DNA of 11,695 nucleotides from Hamiltosporidium magnivora (GCA_004325065.1 PITI01000488.1:1-11695), one strand, 5' to 3'. Positions 1 through 9,385 are shown, numbered from the stretch's first letter. Made by a program: numbers and translations. The notes: generated from the letters alone by a model not told the origin.

Positions 1-186
1 ACCTACATGTTCAGCTGCGGTCTGCAATCTGGTTACATAAAAAACTACAAATAAATTTATAGAAAAAGTTTCACCATTTCTTAGACCTCTCCTCCTCATA
101 ACAACTCCCATGGAACAACCGAAGATGTAGTGTGGTTGTATTCCCACCAAAAATCCAAACAATGATCTCACACCAGTTTCACACAC
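1..186 (-). other. Open frame running off the left edge, in a G+C-rich patch
   Basis: A minus-strand frame follows a TGA at 189-187 and stays open for 62 codons to position 1, so its end lies outside the window. The first 240 bases are about 39% G+C by count, clearly above the rest of the window. That lowers the stop-codon rate and weakens the case for coding. In-frame ATG codons precede the residues MGVVMRRRGLRNGE. The translation is not especially lysine- or glutamate-rich, and I recognise no family. A second minus-strand frame here is also fairly open. It could be the end of a transposon or of a neighbouring gene. Confidence that it is a gene is low. Confidence 0.2.
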
Positions 187-1739
187 TCATTGCCAAGCAG
201 AAAGTTTTTTATGTGGTTATCCTCCCTCCACCTTTTATCTTCTAAAAATTTAATTTATAGAATTAAGGCCAATTAACAAACTTTTTAGATATTTTCAATA
301 TTATTATATGTGATATGTATAAGAATTACGTATTCTATTAAAATTTTAACAATATTTAATTATATTAAAGAAGATCTCATGTAAGATTATTTAGCTTAAG
401 ATCACTTTATCATGGAAAATCCTTATAACACGTAATCGAAAGAGTGGCAAGAAATTCCCGGGATTTTTGTGCTACTAATTTCATATCTACAAGCTTTATC
501 TTATACAGGTAAAAATTTATAACTGTACATACATATTTTACACTTATACTTTTATCTTAGTTATCTGTTAAATTTTAATGCACAAGTTATCTTCTCTTAT
601 TTAATTTTGTATGAAATAATCTTTTTTTTATTAAAAAAACTGTTTGCTCATCTTTTAAAGTTAATTTTTAAATAAACCTAAATCCTGGCCAAGACTTGGT
701 TTTTTTTTATAAAATTGGTTTTTAAACAACTTGATGGAAGTACACACCAAAAAAATAATTAAAGTAATTCTCGATAAGATTTTAAAAATTCAAGAAACAT
801 AACTTCAAATGATTTATTGATTTAAAATTTCTAAAAAATTTAAACAAAATCTTTTTTAATGTAATTCTTGTTATTATTAATGTACCAAGTTAGTCTGATG
901 CTATATATACTTATGATCAGCACATATACTGAATTTTAAATTACATGAGTTCTTAAATCTTTCCTTAAGATTCGACTCGAATTTTTAATAAAATAATTTT
1001 TTAATTGTAAAATAAAGTGTCTGACGCAACACTTTGTGATGAATGCAGTCCTATGTCTGAAAATTCTATATAATTTGTAAATAAAGTACATAAAACACAG
1101 AATGCTAAAATTATATAATTATTAACTTCATATAGATTTTTATATTCCTGATATAGAAATATTAAACGCTGATTTGATTTCGAAGATCAGATTAGATATT
1201 CGAATATAAAAAAATTATATTCTATATCTTGGAATATAGATAAAAACAAACCCAATCTAGAAATAATATATGCCAATTGTCATGAGAAAAAGGCATTAAA
1301 CCCGAAAACCACCATGCCTATTTACTAACTTTGATTAGCCGATTCTAAGATAATCACCAAAATTCTTTTTTCAACACCATAATAAGATTTATTACATATT
1401 TACTATTTCTATCTTGGTTTCTCCAACTATTCAAGTTTCTTAAATAATACTCTGTTGCTTTATATAACTTTGAATGAAGTTTTAAACTAGTTTTTTAGTC
1501 AAGAAGCTTTGAAACTCATAAACTATTTGTTTTTATTTTCCAAACTTGCTTTTATTCTTCACTAAAATTTTCATTAAATAAGTAAGAAATGTATTTTATC
1601 TGTAAATTAGTTTTTTTAATTTTTACTATTTGATTCATAAATTCTTAGCTTTATAATTTAATATTTCAAAAATAAATGCTTAATCTTTAAATTAATATTC
1701 CTTAAAATTTCTATATTTCTAGATTCTAAAAACTTCTCA
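187..1739. other. AT-rich stretch without a recognisable gene
   Basis: I see no long frame, RNA gene or tandem repeat here. The sequence is dominated by homopolymer A and T runs. Between about 1440 and 1740 the minus strand has short coding-like pieces, for example 22 codons ending NENFSEE and a piece reading YEFQSFLTKKLV. These could be the worn-out tail of the decayed gene to the right. There is a small palindromic area around 1195-1245 (repeats of GAATATA and TATATTC), which is compatible with random AT-rich sequence. Confidence 0.4.
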
Positions 1740-3157
1740 TCAAACTCAAGAGGAGCTTGTTCCATTCAAAAATGGCCTTCAACGCATTTTCAGTATAAAA
1801 AAATTCATGTATAAATCTAAAATTGTATCTTTTGTTATTAAATTTCTAAGCAGCTATTTTTTCATTATTCGAACGTCCTATAAGATACAAGCTGAAGGAA
1901 GGTCAAATTATACTTCCATTCCTGATTTGCATCACAGAAACAATCATTTTTAAGAATTCGAAGTATAAAGGAATTTCTGTCGCTTAAATATTTTATTTAC
2001 GATGTTAACAACTTTGTTTTAATCCTATAAATGTAAATCTTTGGTTTTTTTTGGGTTCCGACAAATTTCCTAAGCGGTATAAAACAAAAAGAAAATTTGT
2101 TAGTTTGACTTGTTTAACAATACCTTCACTAGCTTTAATTAGTTTTATAAGAGTATTACTTTCGTGTCTATTCAAGCTCTTTGTATGACACTCATTAGTC
2201 ATCTCTCCTAACCCTCTTCCGCATTTTTTCCCGACCTAGGTCCTCTTACTCAAGCAAGAATTGTTCGATTCTATTTTTGATCCATCGACTGTATATATGG
2301 CTGTATATTCATGTGTATTTACAGTTATCAAGATACACATTTGGTACATTGGTACAATACTATCCAAGAGTATCCTATAAGGAATTATCTCAATACTTTG
2401 TATATAAAATTTATCTAAATCCTTTGTAAATAATCATATTTTCTTATTTTTAGTTTCAAACATTTTCCAGTGAATCTTATTGAGTAATTCCTATTTCAAT
2501 ATGAGTTATTTGATTTTTACTATTGTCTAAGAAAATATATGGGATCAAACTATAAATAGCTCTTATCCTGGGTTCATTCTGAGTTCTACATCCTAATTTG
2601 CGTGTTTCTTGAATTTATAAGTACCAAATCATTTTTTCGCTTAAACTTTATACATATCTAGCGGTAGAATATGTACACTTATAATTAATTCTTTATGTCC
2701 TTTGGTATGATAATTTCTAAAAATTTTTAAAAGAAAGTCATTCGACATTATGCTGTATTTTTACTCGATTGCAGCCTTGATCGTTTTCCTTAGCTCCCCA
2801 AAGTTTATTTCTATAATAAATACAAACAAATACTATTTTATTACTTGGCCAAAGGTTTTTTTGAGTCACCTTGAACAGTCCCATCAAAATACACAGGCTT
2901 ATATTTCGAGCGTTATATTACTTTGAACTAAGTTTCATTTTATATTTCGTTGTATATTTGGAATGTTGAGATTTATTGTTATTTTTGAATTCTTCTTCAA
3001 AACCCATATTTATTTCTATGAAACCTTTTAATTTGCCTAAAATGGAAGTTTGTTGATGTTTTCGACTCTGATAGTGGTAAATATTACAGGTGTTATCCCT
3101 TTGATTTTTGTCGGGAAATTTAAAAATTACAGAAAAATTGTGCTTTACACTACTCAG
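1740..3157 (-). pseudogene. Decayed gene of unknown family (remnant A)
   Basis: Read on the minus strand from 3157 downwards, successive frames are far too open for this base composition. The pieces are 3157-2921 and 2917-2741 (one frame, 138 sense codons with a single TAA at 2920-2918), 2760-2644 (39 codons), 2614-2480 (45 codons), 2433-2239 (65 codons) then 2235-2008 (76 codons, same frame, one TAG at 2238-2236), and 1996-1868 (43 codons). Shorter pieces continue to about 1740. The translations are rich in K, E, N and Q, as expected of real protein in an AT-rich genome, for example KFPDKNQRDNTCNIYHYQSR, HEYTAIYTVDGSKIESNNS and MTNECHTKSLNRHESNTLIK. No ATG start is evident; the first frame opens after a TAA just above 3160. 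I recognise no domain. The pattern is a protein gene of roughly 450 codons or more broken by several stops and frameshifts. Sequencing errors could cause some breaks but not this many. Alternative: two adjacent small decayed genes. Confidence 0.6.
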
Positions 3158-3160
3158 CAC

Positions 3161-3894
3161 TTATTTCTGAGGTATTTTTTTAAATTAAATTTTTATAAAG
3201 ATTTAAATATTATTTACATACTGAAGAGATGTTTAAAATGCTTTATAACCCAGCAAGTTAAACCCTAATTAAATTAGGAAACTAAACAAGTTAGTCGAAG
3301 TACTTCTATAGGATATTTAATAGCGATATCTTAGGTTAGTAAATCCAAAAAAAAATATTTTTTTGTATTTGATCTCCAGTTATATGTGGTTTAGAATATT
3401 GATATAGATTTGTTGTATACTTCTTCAAATGTAATATTTCATGCTATTTTTATTTGTTCTATTTTTCACAAATATTTATACCAGCTAAAACGTCTAAAAA
3501 AACACCTCTATCTCTACATAAGCTATTATCTGTGCGGACTTTTCTTTTGCCAATAATCATCAAAACATAAAAATTCATTCTCCTTATTTTTCATAGATTC
3601 GCAATGTAACTGTATATCTCAGAGGCTATAAATATTAAAGATGATTATTAGTTTGAAAAACAAGGTATGTATGTATTGTTCATTTATATATATTCTATGA
3701 GGCTGTGACTCAACAGATCCGTACAAACACAAAAACCAAAGTAGACAATCCACCTCATTAAAATGTATTCCTTAAACTCATAATAATCCATAAAAATTTA
3801 AACAAAAATTTACCCAGCAAATATTACTTTGATAAAAAACATTAAAATATTTTTTTTTATTTTAGTTTAGAATTTTACGATAATACATCAAGTA
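3161..3894. other. AT-rich spacer between decayed genes
   Basis: No gene is supported. The segment separates the start side of remnant A from the stop codon of remnant B. Both are read leftwards, so this spacer would hold the promoter of A and the 3' end signals of B. A short minus-strand piece at about 3140-3240, reading KHFKHLFS in one frame, may be a worn N-terminal end of remnant A, but it lacks a usable start. Confidence 0.35.
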
Positions 3895-5464
3895 TTATGA
3901 CGATAGCGTTACCATAATGAAAGAAATAAAAAGTATCGTAAAGAAGTCTTCGTGAAAGAGTTCTATCACATGTATCAAATAAAATAAAATCTCGTTTAAT
4001 CGCTTCAAATCTTTTTCTAGAATTTTATAGCCGTGTTTAACTATATCAACATAATTAAATGCTTCTAAGAAGTTTATTTCATCATCTTCAAAGATCAAAA
4101 AATAACAGGCGATTATTTTTATAAGTAATTCCTTACTTAAGACAATTTCATTTTGAGTAATAAAATTTACGGATACAGGACTTCTATGACTATGTTTTAC
4201 GTTTAATGTTAGGATTTTTCGCTCATTAAATGCAATGATCTCAATAATATCAGATTCTTTTAAGTATAAAAGAATGTCAGGTAAGAATGATATATCATGT
4301 TCTTTGAACATAATTTTTTTATCTTTAAAAATATCAGGACATCTTTTTTTTGTAATTCCATACTCAAAACGAATATACATCTAAAATTTCTACCAAAACT
4401 AAATGTAGAAAAAATCTTAGAAATGATTTTTGAAATAATGTTTGAATTCAAATTCGAAATATAATCAATTTTTTTCTCGGGATCATGTGAATAAATGCTT
4501 GTTCCTTGATTTAAAATATTATTAATCTCTTGAACTGTTTTAATTATAACACTGGTATGTAGTTTCAAACCAAAACATATTGCAATATGATTTTTTGTAT
4601 TTGATTTCTTAAGTTTAATTTTTATTTCAAGAAAGTTTTTTTAGTGAAATAAGCATTGGAACATTAAAAATAATATTTGAATTGAAACTTAAAAAATTGA
4701 TTTGATTTATATGCTAAAAAAAAGCTTGCTCGAATTCATATTTTTTGGAAGGATTTTTGTCTAAAATACGCCTTTCAATTTCAATCAATCTTGAATATAT
4801 CAAAAAATAAAATTTCTAATTGTTCTTGACAAAGAATATTATTAAAAAAATAGTCATATTTCATAAGTATAGAAATATCTGGTAATGTATTTCATATTTG
4901 ATATTTTAAAATGTCGTTTAAAATATTAGTCATTTTTTGGGAAAACTCGGTCTGTATTGGTAGATTTGTATCGGTTTTGTATGCTTGATTATTCGCAAAA
5001 TAGTCAGCCACTTAAACAGAGCTATATTTGAATTGAAATTCGATGTACTATGGTGAAATGAAAATAAATAGACTGGCTTTAAAACTAAATAAATTGGTTC
5101 TGGGTATAAATATTCTTCGCAATCTAAACTATATGGATTTTTTAGAAGGCATGGAGCCAACCATATACCAAAATTATGTGAACCATGATATAATTTGAGA
5201 TTGGTCGTATAAAAAAATTTGATTGTCAGCTACAAGATGCCCTGGATATCCATTATCAGATGCACGAGGATAATAAGTATTTTGAACATTCTGATGCTGT
5301 TCATAAGCGTAATTATCGTATGAAAGAAAGGTAGGCATCGGATTTCTTTGATTCAAAACATTTCCCCGGTTTTCATTCTTTGCAATTTTGCTTGATTTAC
5401 ACATTAAGAATAATGAAATTATCAAATCAAAATATTTAATCGATAAAACTCTCTGCGAATACAT
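3895..5464 (-). pseudogene. Decayed gene for a secreted protein of unknown family (remnant B)
   Basis: An ATG at 5464-5462 begins a protein with a secretion signal: MYSQRVLSIK, then the hydrophobic YFDLIISLFLMC, then a polar region rich in N, Q and Y. The frame is open to a TAA at 5176-5174. It then continues in a second frame from about 5181 (residues SHNFGIWLAPCLLKNPYS) to a TGA at 4932-4930, in a third frame from an ATG at 4933 (MTNILNDILKYQI, stop, then 36 more codons to 4784), and in a fourth from 4785 to 4664 (IEIERRILDKNPSKKYEF). A fifth frame follows, with three stops between about 4640 and 4600, and is then open to about 4381. Finally there is a 161-residue frame from an ATG at 4380 to a TAA at 3897-3895. 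The switch at about 4381 needs one base change: the fifth frame reads FSFGRNF and the sixth continues MYIRFEYGITKK. The ancestral protein would be about 520 residues. I do not recognise the family. The last 161 residues alone could be translated, but an in-frame TAG directly precedes their ATG and there is no signal peptide, so I read them as the tail of a broken gene. Confidence 0.65.
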
Positions 5465-6213
5465 GGATACAAATCTATTTTTGCAATATAAATACTGCAA
5501 TTTAGTTGACACGACGATATAAAAAAAGACATTTGATTTTGATTATTTTTTGCAAAATCTTATTCTGAAAAAACTTACAAAAGAAGTAAATTTTAATAAA
5601 GAAAATATGGACATGTAAAAAAAGTCTCAAAATATGACAGCTTCGGGCTAATTTTTTTTGCGGATTCAAATATTCGAAAGACAATTTTATTTCACCATAT
5701 ATGTTTTGTAGAAATAATTTAATTAAAAAAATATAGTTTTATACTTAAATTTCTATTAATTTAGATTTTAAATTTATATAATCGACAAATATAAATTATT
5801 GATTGAGTTGATAAAAATAATATGTGAATTTTAGTCTTAAAACATCTCGGGTTTCATTTGGTCTTTTAAAAAATATTGATTTTGGACATATTTAACTGTT
5901 ATGATTCATTCTATATATCACATGTCGAAATAAATCAGTGTTTATGAATTTGATTAATTTTGACTTATTTTATAATCTAAAGCTTTTTGTACTAAAGCTT
6001 TAATTGTCATTAAAATGTATTACTTGTTTTGGCGTATTTTCTCAATGAAAAAACACGAATTTTTCGGTGTATTTTCTTCTTCCTTTTTTTATTCTTTTAA
6101 ACTTCCCGGTTTAGAATCATAATTAAAATCAAAATCGTACAACCCATAATCAAAAAATTTACTCGTTCGGTAAAGAATTTTGATTTTTTTAATATATTTT
6201 AGCGGCTTAGATA
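5465..6213. other. Spacer upstream of remnant B, with small ORFs only
   Basis: This holds the presumed promoter of remnant B (read leftwards) and AT-rich sequence. No conserved promoter motif is obvious near the ATG at 5464. On the plus strand a 35-codon ATG frame at 6015-6122 (starting MYYLFWRIFSMKKHEFFGV) is the largest small ORF. It has no recognisable features and is close to chance expectation. A minus-strand frame at 5502-5684 lacks an ATG and overlaps the start region of remnant B in another frame. Confidence 0.3.
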
Positions 6214-6420
6214 GTGAACAGGATTAACCCAGCGAAAAAAATCTGTTTCATAAAAACGATTAAATTATTAGACGAAATTATTTTTTTAAATTTTCGTGAA
6301 ATGAATACACACCACAGTTTCGATTCTTCGATAAGATTCGAATATGGAAGTCAATTTTTCAACAAAGTTAGGTGGATTTGCTTATCGAACTATATCATAT
6401 TTCATGGTTCATATATATAG
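6214..6420 (+). CDS. Small hypothetical ORF or gene fragment
   Basis: A plus-strand frame of 68 codons ends at TAG 6418-6420. The initiator at 6214 is GTG, which is unlikely to start translation in a eukaryote; the first in-frame ATG is at 6301 and would give only 39 residues (MNTHHSFDSSIRFEYGSQFF and onward). The translation contains several K, N and R residues, which fits coding, but nothing identifies a family. Neighbouring frames on either side do not extend it convincingly. It may be a gene fragment or a chance frame. Confidence 0.2.
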   Translation: MNRINPAKKICFIKTIKLLDEIIFLNFREMNTHHSFDSSIRFEYGSQFFNKVRWICLSNYIIFHGSYI

Positions 6421-6572
6421 CTAATTAGCATATAAACCACTAACACATACCTTAGTCTATCGTATTGAAGATTTAACGACATTGAGATGAAACCAAGTAG
6501 CTCGCATTATCGGATACAATTAAATTGCCACGTCCAGATAAACCTTATTTAAGCCCCCGCAATATATCTTAG

Positions 6573-6748
6573 ATAGAAGTTTTTTTTATTAGGAAGTGTA
6601 GACTATCTAAAAATACAGCTTTACTTATGAGAGAAGAGCAGGATTTAGTTCCCCTCCTATAATCATATTAAGCAACAATCTTGGCGATCAGATAGATTCT
6701 AAATATCTTCTGGATCTAAATAGATTAGGATGTTGCTATTTAAAAGAC
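6573..6748 (+). pseudogene. Coding-like fragment, possibly part of a decayed retroelement
   Basis: Two overlapping plus-strand frames look coding. One runs 6573-6659 (29 codons, including KCRLSKNTALLMREEQDL) and the other 6611-6748 (46 codons, including LSNNLGDQIDSKYLLDLNRL). They can be joined by a single frame change near 6640-6660, and the second continues past a TAG at 6749-6751 with DVIYTKLETT. The amino acid mix is that of real protein. I cannot name a domain. Its position about 800 bases upstream of a likely reverse transcriptase end, on the same strand, makes retroelement origin plausible but unproven. Confidence 0.3.
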
Positions 6749-6751
6749 TAG

Positions 6752-7138
6752 ATGATGTTTAGAGATGTTATTTATACAAAACTCGAAACTACGTGCATTT
6801 TATAAAAGATTAAATAAACTTCTTTCATTAAATTATTATTTTCATTTTTTCAATGAAAAACTCTTTACATGATCTAACTATTTTTAGTCCAATTATCAAA
6901 CAAAGACTCTGTAAAAAGCCGTTCCTAAAATTAGTTTACTATTCAACTATGCCTTGAGTTTCAAAATTCTTAAGCTATCGTAAATTTTTAAATAGTTATT
7001 CCTTGACAATGCATTAATCCATTACATTTCAAAATTATGCAAATTCAACAGACCTAAAAACCAATAAAACCTTGCAGTATATAATATATGGCATTAAATC
7101 AGCAAAAATTGATCATTATATTGTTTTTAATTAATTAG
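6752..7138. other. AT-rich stretch with no supported gene
   Basis: No frame of note on either strand beyond a short plus-strand continuation of the preceding fragment to about 6802. Homopolymer-rich sequence follows. Confidence 0.3.
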
Positions 7139-7442
7139 TTTAAGGATCGCCACCCTTTTGGCTCGTGGATTACATTGACTCCTATAAAAGTTTTGCGGGT
7201 TAAGAACTTCTTAGATTTTATGTCAATTTATGAAAAATGCTTCTTCATTATTAATTTTTGTAGTACCTATACCTCACTATGAGGTAATTAATGGTATTTT
7301 AAGAAAAATTAGGAACTAAAATATTCCAAATATCATATATTAAAGTTTTTTACGTAAGCCTAGACATTCTCCTACCTTCCGAAAATTTTTAAAAAAAGAT
7401 TCCATGAACAGAGCAGAAATTTTGAAAATTATGTGGTTAAAT
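7139..7442 (+). pseudogene. Coding-like fragment upstream of the reverse transcriptase-like end
   Basis: A plus-strand frame follows a TAG at 7136-7138 and is open for 47 codons to a TGA at 7280-7282, reading RHPFGSWITLTPIKVLRVKN near its start. The same frame shows a further coding-like piece at about 7371-7439 (FSYLPKIFKKRFHEQSRNF) after several stops. There is no ATG near the start of either piece. It lies on the same strand and just before the reverse transcriptase-like region, so it may belong to the same decayed element. No catalytic motif such as the reverse transcriptase aspartate pair is visible. Alternative: chance open frame. Confidence 0.25.
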
Positions 7443-7539
7443 AAAAAGTAGAACATTCAGACGAGAAAACAAGTCTTGAATGTATTTTATATTCTATTCT
7501 TTCATACTCACCTACTTTTTTCCAATATTTTCAGCTATA

Positions 7540-7834
7540 AAAAAAATTATACGAGGAATGCATGATTTAGGTGTTATTAATACGTGTAACGTTGAGACAA
7601 TCCCTTATGTGATTACCTAGGGCGGTATTGTGATAAAATATCATAAGTCATACCTTAAAAAACTTCAAATATCCATGAATATAGAAGCATACATTCAGAA
7701 GAAAGTACTTAATAAGACAGTCCAAAAAATTTCGTTTTTCGAAAAGAGGACTTGAGTCGAGACCAAATGAGAAAAAGAGCTTAGAGGAGGCGTCATTTGG
7801 TGTAATTAAAAAACCGAAATACCAGAGGAACTAA
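7540..7834 (+). mobile_element. Remnant resembling the C-terminal end of a LINE-type reverse transcriptase
   Basis: One plus-strand frame runs 7540-7752 with a single TAG at 7618-7620. It reads GMHDLGVINTCNVETIPYV, then after the stop GGIVIKYHKSYLKKLQIS and NIEAYIQKKVLNKTVQKISF. The series continues in another frame at 7745-7831 with RGLESRPNEKKSLEEASFG and ends at TAA 7832-7834. From memory, this order of motifs (an IPYV-W-GIV-KYHK block, then EAYIQ-VL-KT--IS-, then an RRGLE block) resembles the region after the reverse transcriptase domain in LINE-like ORFs found repeatedly in microsporidian genomes. The TAG falls where a tryptophan codon would be expected, consistent with a point mutation. 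The element is dead here: it has one stop and one frameshift, and I found no upstream catalytic motif. The match was recalled, not searched. Confidence 0.45.
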
Positions 7835-8058
7835 CCTTAGTTTTACAAGGAGCGACTAAAAAGGAAGATGGTGGTAAATGACTACATACAATTTTTTTTA
7901 ATCACATATTTACGATGTAGGAACCGACAATAGATATTAAATAAAATAAATTTAGAAGAGAAAAATATTGGAATTAAAGAGGTAGAAGGAAATTTCTAAA
8001 CGTCATAGAGAATTTTTAGCCCAGAATTTATAGAATAAATTGTGTAGAAAAAAAATAG
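7835..8058 (+). other. Decayed sequence between coding-like fragments
   Basis: The plus strand keeps short coding-like pieces interrupted by frequent stops, for example EELTLVLQGATKKEDGGK at about 7825-7878 and RRKFLNVIENF at about 7986-8018. These suggest continuing decayed coding sequence of the same element, but no piece is long enough to stand alone. Confidence 0.25.
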
Positions 8059-8217
8059 TTGGCCGAAAAATATAAAAATAAACAATTACAGGTTGTAAAC
8101 AAGCCAGAAACTACTGTAAAGAAGATAAAGTTGTGTCAGTATTTGGTAACAACAAGAAACTTCCATCAAAACCGGCCATCTATAAAATATCCTTTAGTAT
8201 CGAGAAATATTTCTTAA
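8059..8217 (+). pseudogene. Coding-like fragment, plus strand
   Basis: A 52-codon frame opens after a TAG at 8056-8058 and ends at TAA 8215-8217. It is strongly hydrophilic and basic (AEKYKNKQLQVVNKPETT, then VKKIKLCQYLVTTRNFHQ), as expected of protein from this genome. There is no ATG. It follows the decayed retroelement-like stretch on the same strand, and its last 49 bases overlap a coding-like frame on the opposite strand, so a junction between two oppositely oriented remnants may lie near 8170-8220. Family unknown. Confidence 0.3.
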
Positions 8218-8449
8218 CTACCTTTAGTTTTCTTGATTGACACTATATACTCGTCTTCCTGCTCAAATTCCTCGCCCGACGCTCGGATAATGTTAAAGAA
8301 ACTCTTACGCCGTTGCATTGTCGAAAAAAACAACAACTAATCATTACATTTGACACTAAATTATGTAACAGCTGTATGGCGGAAATGGTATTGAAGGGCT
8401 CTTCCTGATCTGCGAAAAGATCTAGAAGCCTGTTTTGACACGGTTGTTT
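8169..8449 (-). pseudogene. Coding-like fragment, minus strand
   Basis: One minus-strand frame runs from 8449 to 8169 with stops only at about 8365-8363, 8339-8337 and 8216-8214. The central piece, 8336-8217, contains an ATG at 8318 and reads MQRRKSFFNIIRASGEEFEQ then EDEYIVSIKKTKG, a charged and very protein-like stretch. It is preceded by SRSFRRSGRALQYHFRHT and followed by EIFLDTKGYFIDGRF. Local G+C is near 40%, above the window average, so its origin differs from the AT-rich spacers. I recognise no domain. The opposite strand is also fairly open here, but its translation lacks the charged bias. Confidence 0.35.
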
Positions 8450-8880
8450 ATTATTATTAGGTATCTTAAGTAAAAATTTGACTTTACTGTTGATATTGAT
8501 GTGTTAAAAAAATTAACATAGAATGAGCAGAAAACCACACAAGGCAATTAGCGAACGAAGAGCGACTCAGCAACGCCATTTGTCTCGCAGAACCATGTTC
8601 CTTAACTGATACACGCTAAATGTTAAGCAGAGAGAGAAGTTCTTGTGTAAAGTCAAGAAACTCACGAAGAAGGAATTTGAGATGTAGTGGTCCGAACTAG
8701 AAAATTTCCAAGTGAATTGGTTGATAGTAGAATCTCAAACAAATTGATTGAACCAGAGATGATTATGCCGAATCTCATGTGACAATCACCAAATTTGATG
8801 CGGAAATTATTTAAGCGGCGCAAGTATGCTATTACGAGTAAGAATATAAGAAAATCTAGATTGGTGTGAAGAGAAAATAT
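8450..8880. other. G+C-richer segment with open frames on both strands
   Basis: The minus strand has a stop-free run of 72 codons at 8880-8665, but without an ATG near its start, and its translation is hydrophobic and poor in K and E. The plus strand at 8523-8744 starts with ATG and reads MSRKPHKAISERRATQQRHL, then (after a TGA) YTLNVKQREKFLCKVKKLTK, then (after a TAG) WSELENFQVNWLIVESQTN, all in one frame. The charged plus-strand product looks more like real protein and would make the minus-strand run its antisense shadow. Which strand is coding cannot be settled by eye. Probably mobile-element debris. Confidence 0.3.
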
Positions 8881-9252
8881 TTACAGTAAAATTTTTGTTT
8901 GAAACAAAGAAAAGATATCTCTACGAAACCCCATAAACAGGATAACTTTCCTTTGTAAACAAAAATCCCCGCAAATTCATGAAAGAGTGCAATTTAAATT
9001 TTTTCGGCGTAAACAAATTACATTGAGGCTCTAAAAAACAGAACCCTTCTTAGAGTATCTGCGTAAAAAACTTATAATTTAGGAAAGTAGGATACAAGCC
9101 GACAACAGAATCGATGTGTGGCCGTTGTGGAGTCGTTTTCATTATTTCTTTTTCAGAAAGTTGCATCTTTATATGATTTATCCAGAATGAAACCGTGAGT
9201 TTTCGGTCAACAACGTTGGAAAAAAATAAGAACACAATCACATTTGATATAC

Positions 9253-9278
9253 CTGTTATTTTGTTATCATATACTCAC
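9253..9278 (-). other. Candidate very short intron (26 nt) or frameshift region
   Basis: On the minus strand this begins GTGAGT and ends ATAACAG. Removing it joins the frame ending KSAWSG directly to the frame continuing ISNVIVFLFF, skipping an in-frame TAA, so the reading frame is preserved across the junction. That has a one-in-three chance of happening by accident. An ordinary frameshift mutation explains the break equally well. Confidence 0.2.
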
Positions 9279-9345
9279 CAGACCACGCTGACTTCGCTTG
9301 ATGAATTATTAGTATGATTATTTGACTTTTCAACCGGAAAGCCCT

Positions 9346-9385
9346 CTAAATTAATTATTTAAAAACTTTCATGTAAAAAACTTAC
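9346..9385 (-). other. Candidate short spliceosomal intron (40 nt)
   Basis: On the minus strand this begins GTAAGT and ends TTAATTTAG, with the adenosine-rich branch-like motif directly next to the 3' AG. Known microsporidian introns are short, use GTAAGT-type 5' sites and have the branch point close to the 3' end, so the fit is good. It falls exactly in the gap between the first two coding-like pieces of remnant D. Against it: removing 40 bases does not keep the best frame open. It would instead join a different frame (QWKKDILTR to QGFPVEKSNN). Confidence 0.25.

Noticed and set aside
2239..2433. YTVDGSK in remnant A, similar to the TDGS motif of RNase H domains
   Set aside because: A valine interrupts the motif and none of the other RNase H catalytic positions can be placed; the resemblance is too short.
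3053..3268. Plus-strand ATG frame of 71 residues, hydrophobic (starting MFSTLIVVNITGVIPLIFVG)
   Set aside because: It lies largely opposite the hydrophilic start of remnant A (3157-2921). Antisense of K/E/N-rich coding DNA gives exactly this kind of F/I/L-rich frame, so it is most likely a shadow.
5502..5684. Minus-strand 60-codon frame ending upstream of remnant B
   Set aside because: It has no ATG, overlaps the presumed leader of remnant B, and its F/I/L/K-rich content fits translated AT-rich leader sequence.
6331..6348. The hexapeptide IRFEYG occurs both here and in remnant B (residues 3-8 after the ATG at 4380); TKLQYL likewise occurs near the start regions of remnants B and C
   Set aside because: The flanking residues do not align and the codons differ, so I treat both as chance matches between K/Y/F-rich proteins.
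8281..8450. Plus-strand reading with LPDLRKDLEACFDT, reminiscent of the zinc-binding H2C2 region of Ty3/gypsy integrases
   Set aside because: The second cysteine and one histidine are missing, the spacing is off by a few residues, and the minus strand gives a more protein-like charged translation over the same bases.
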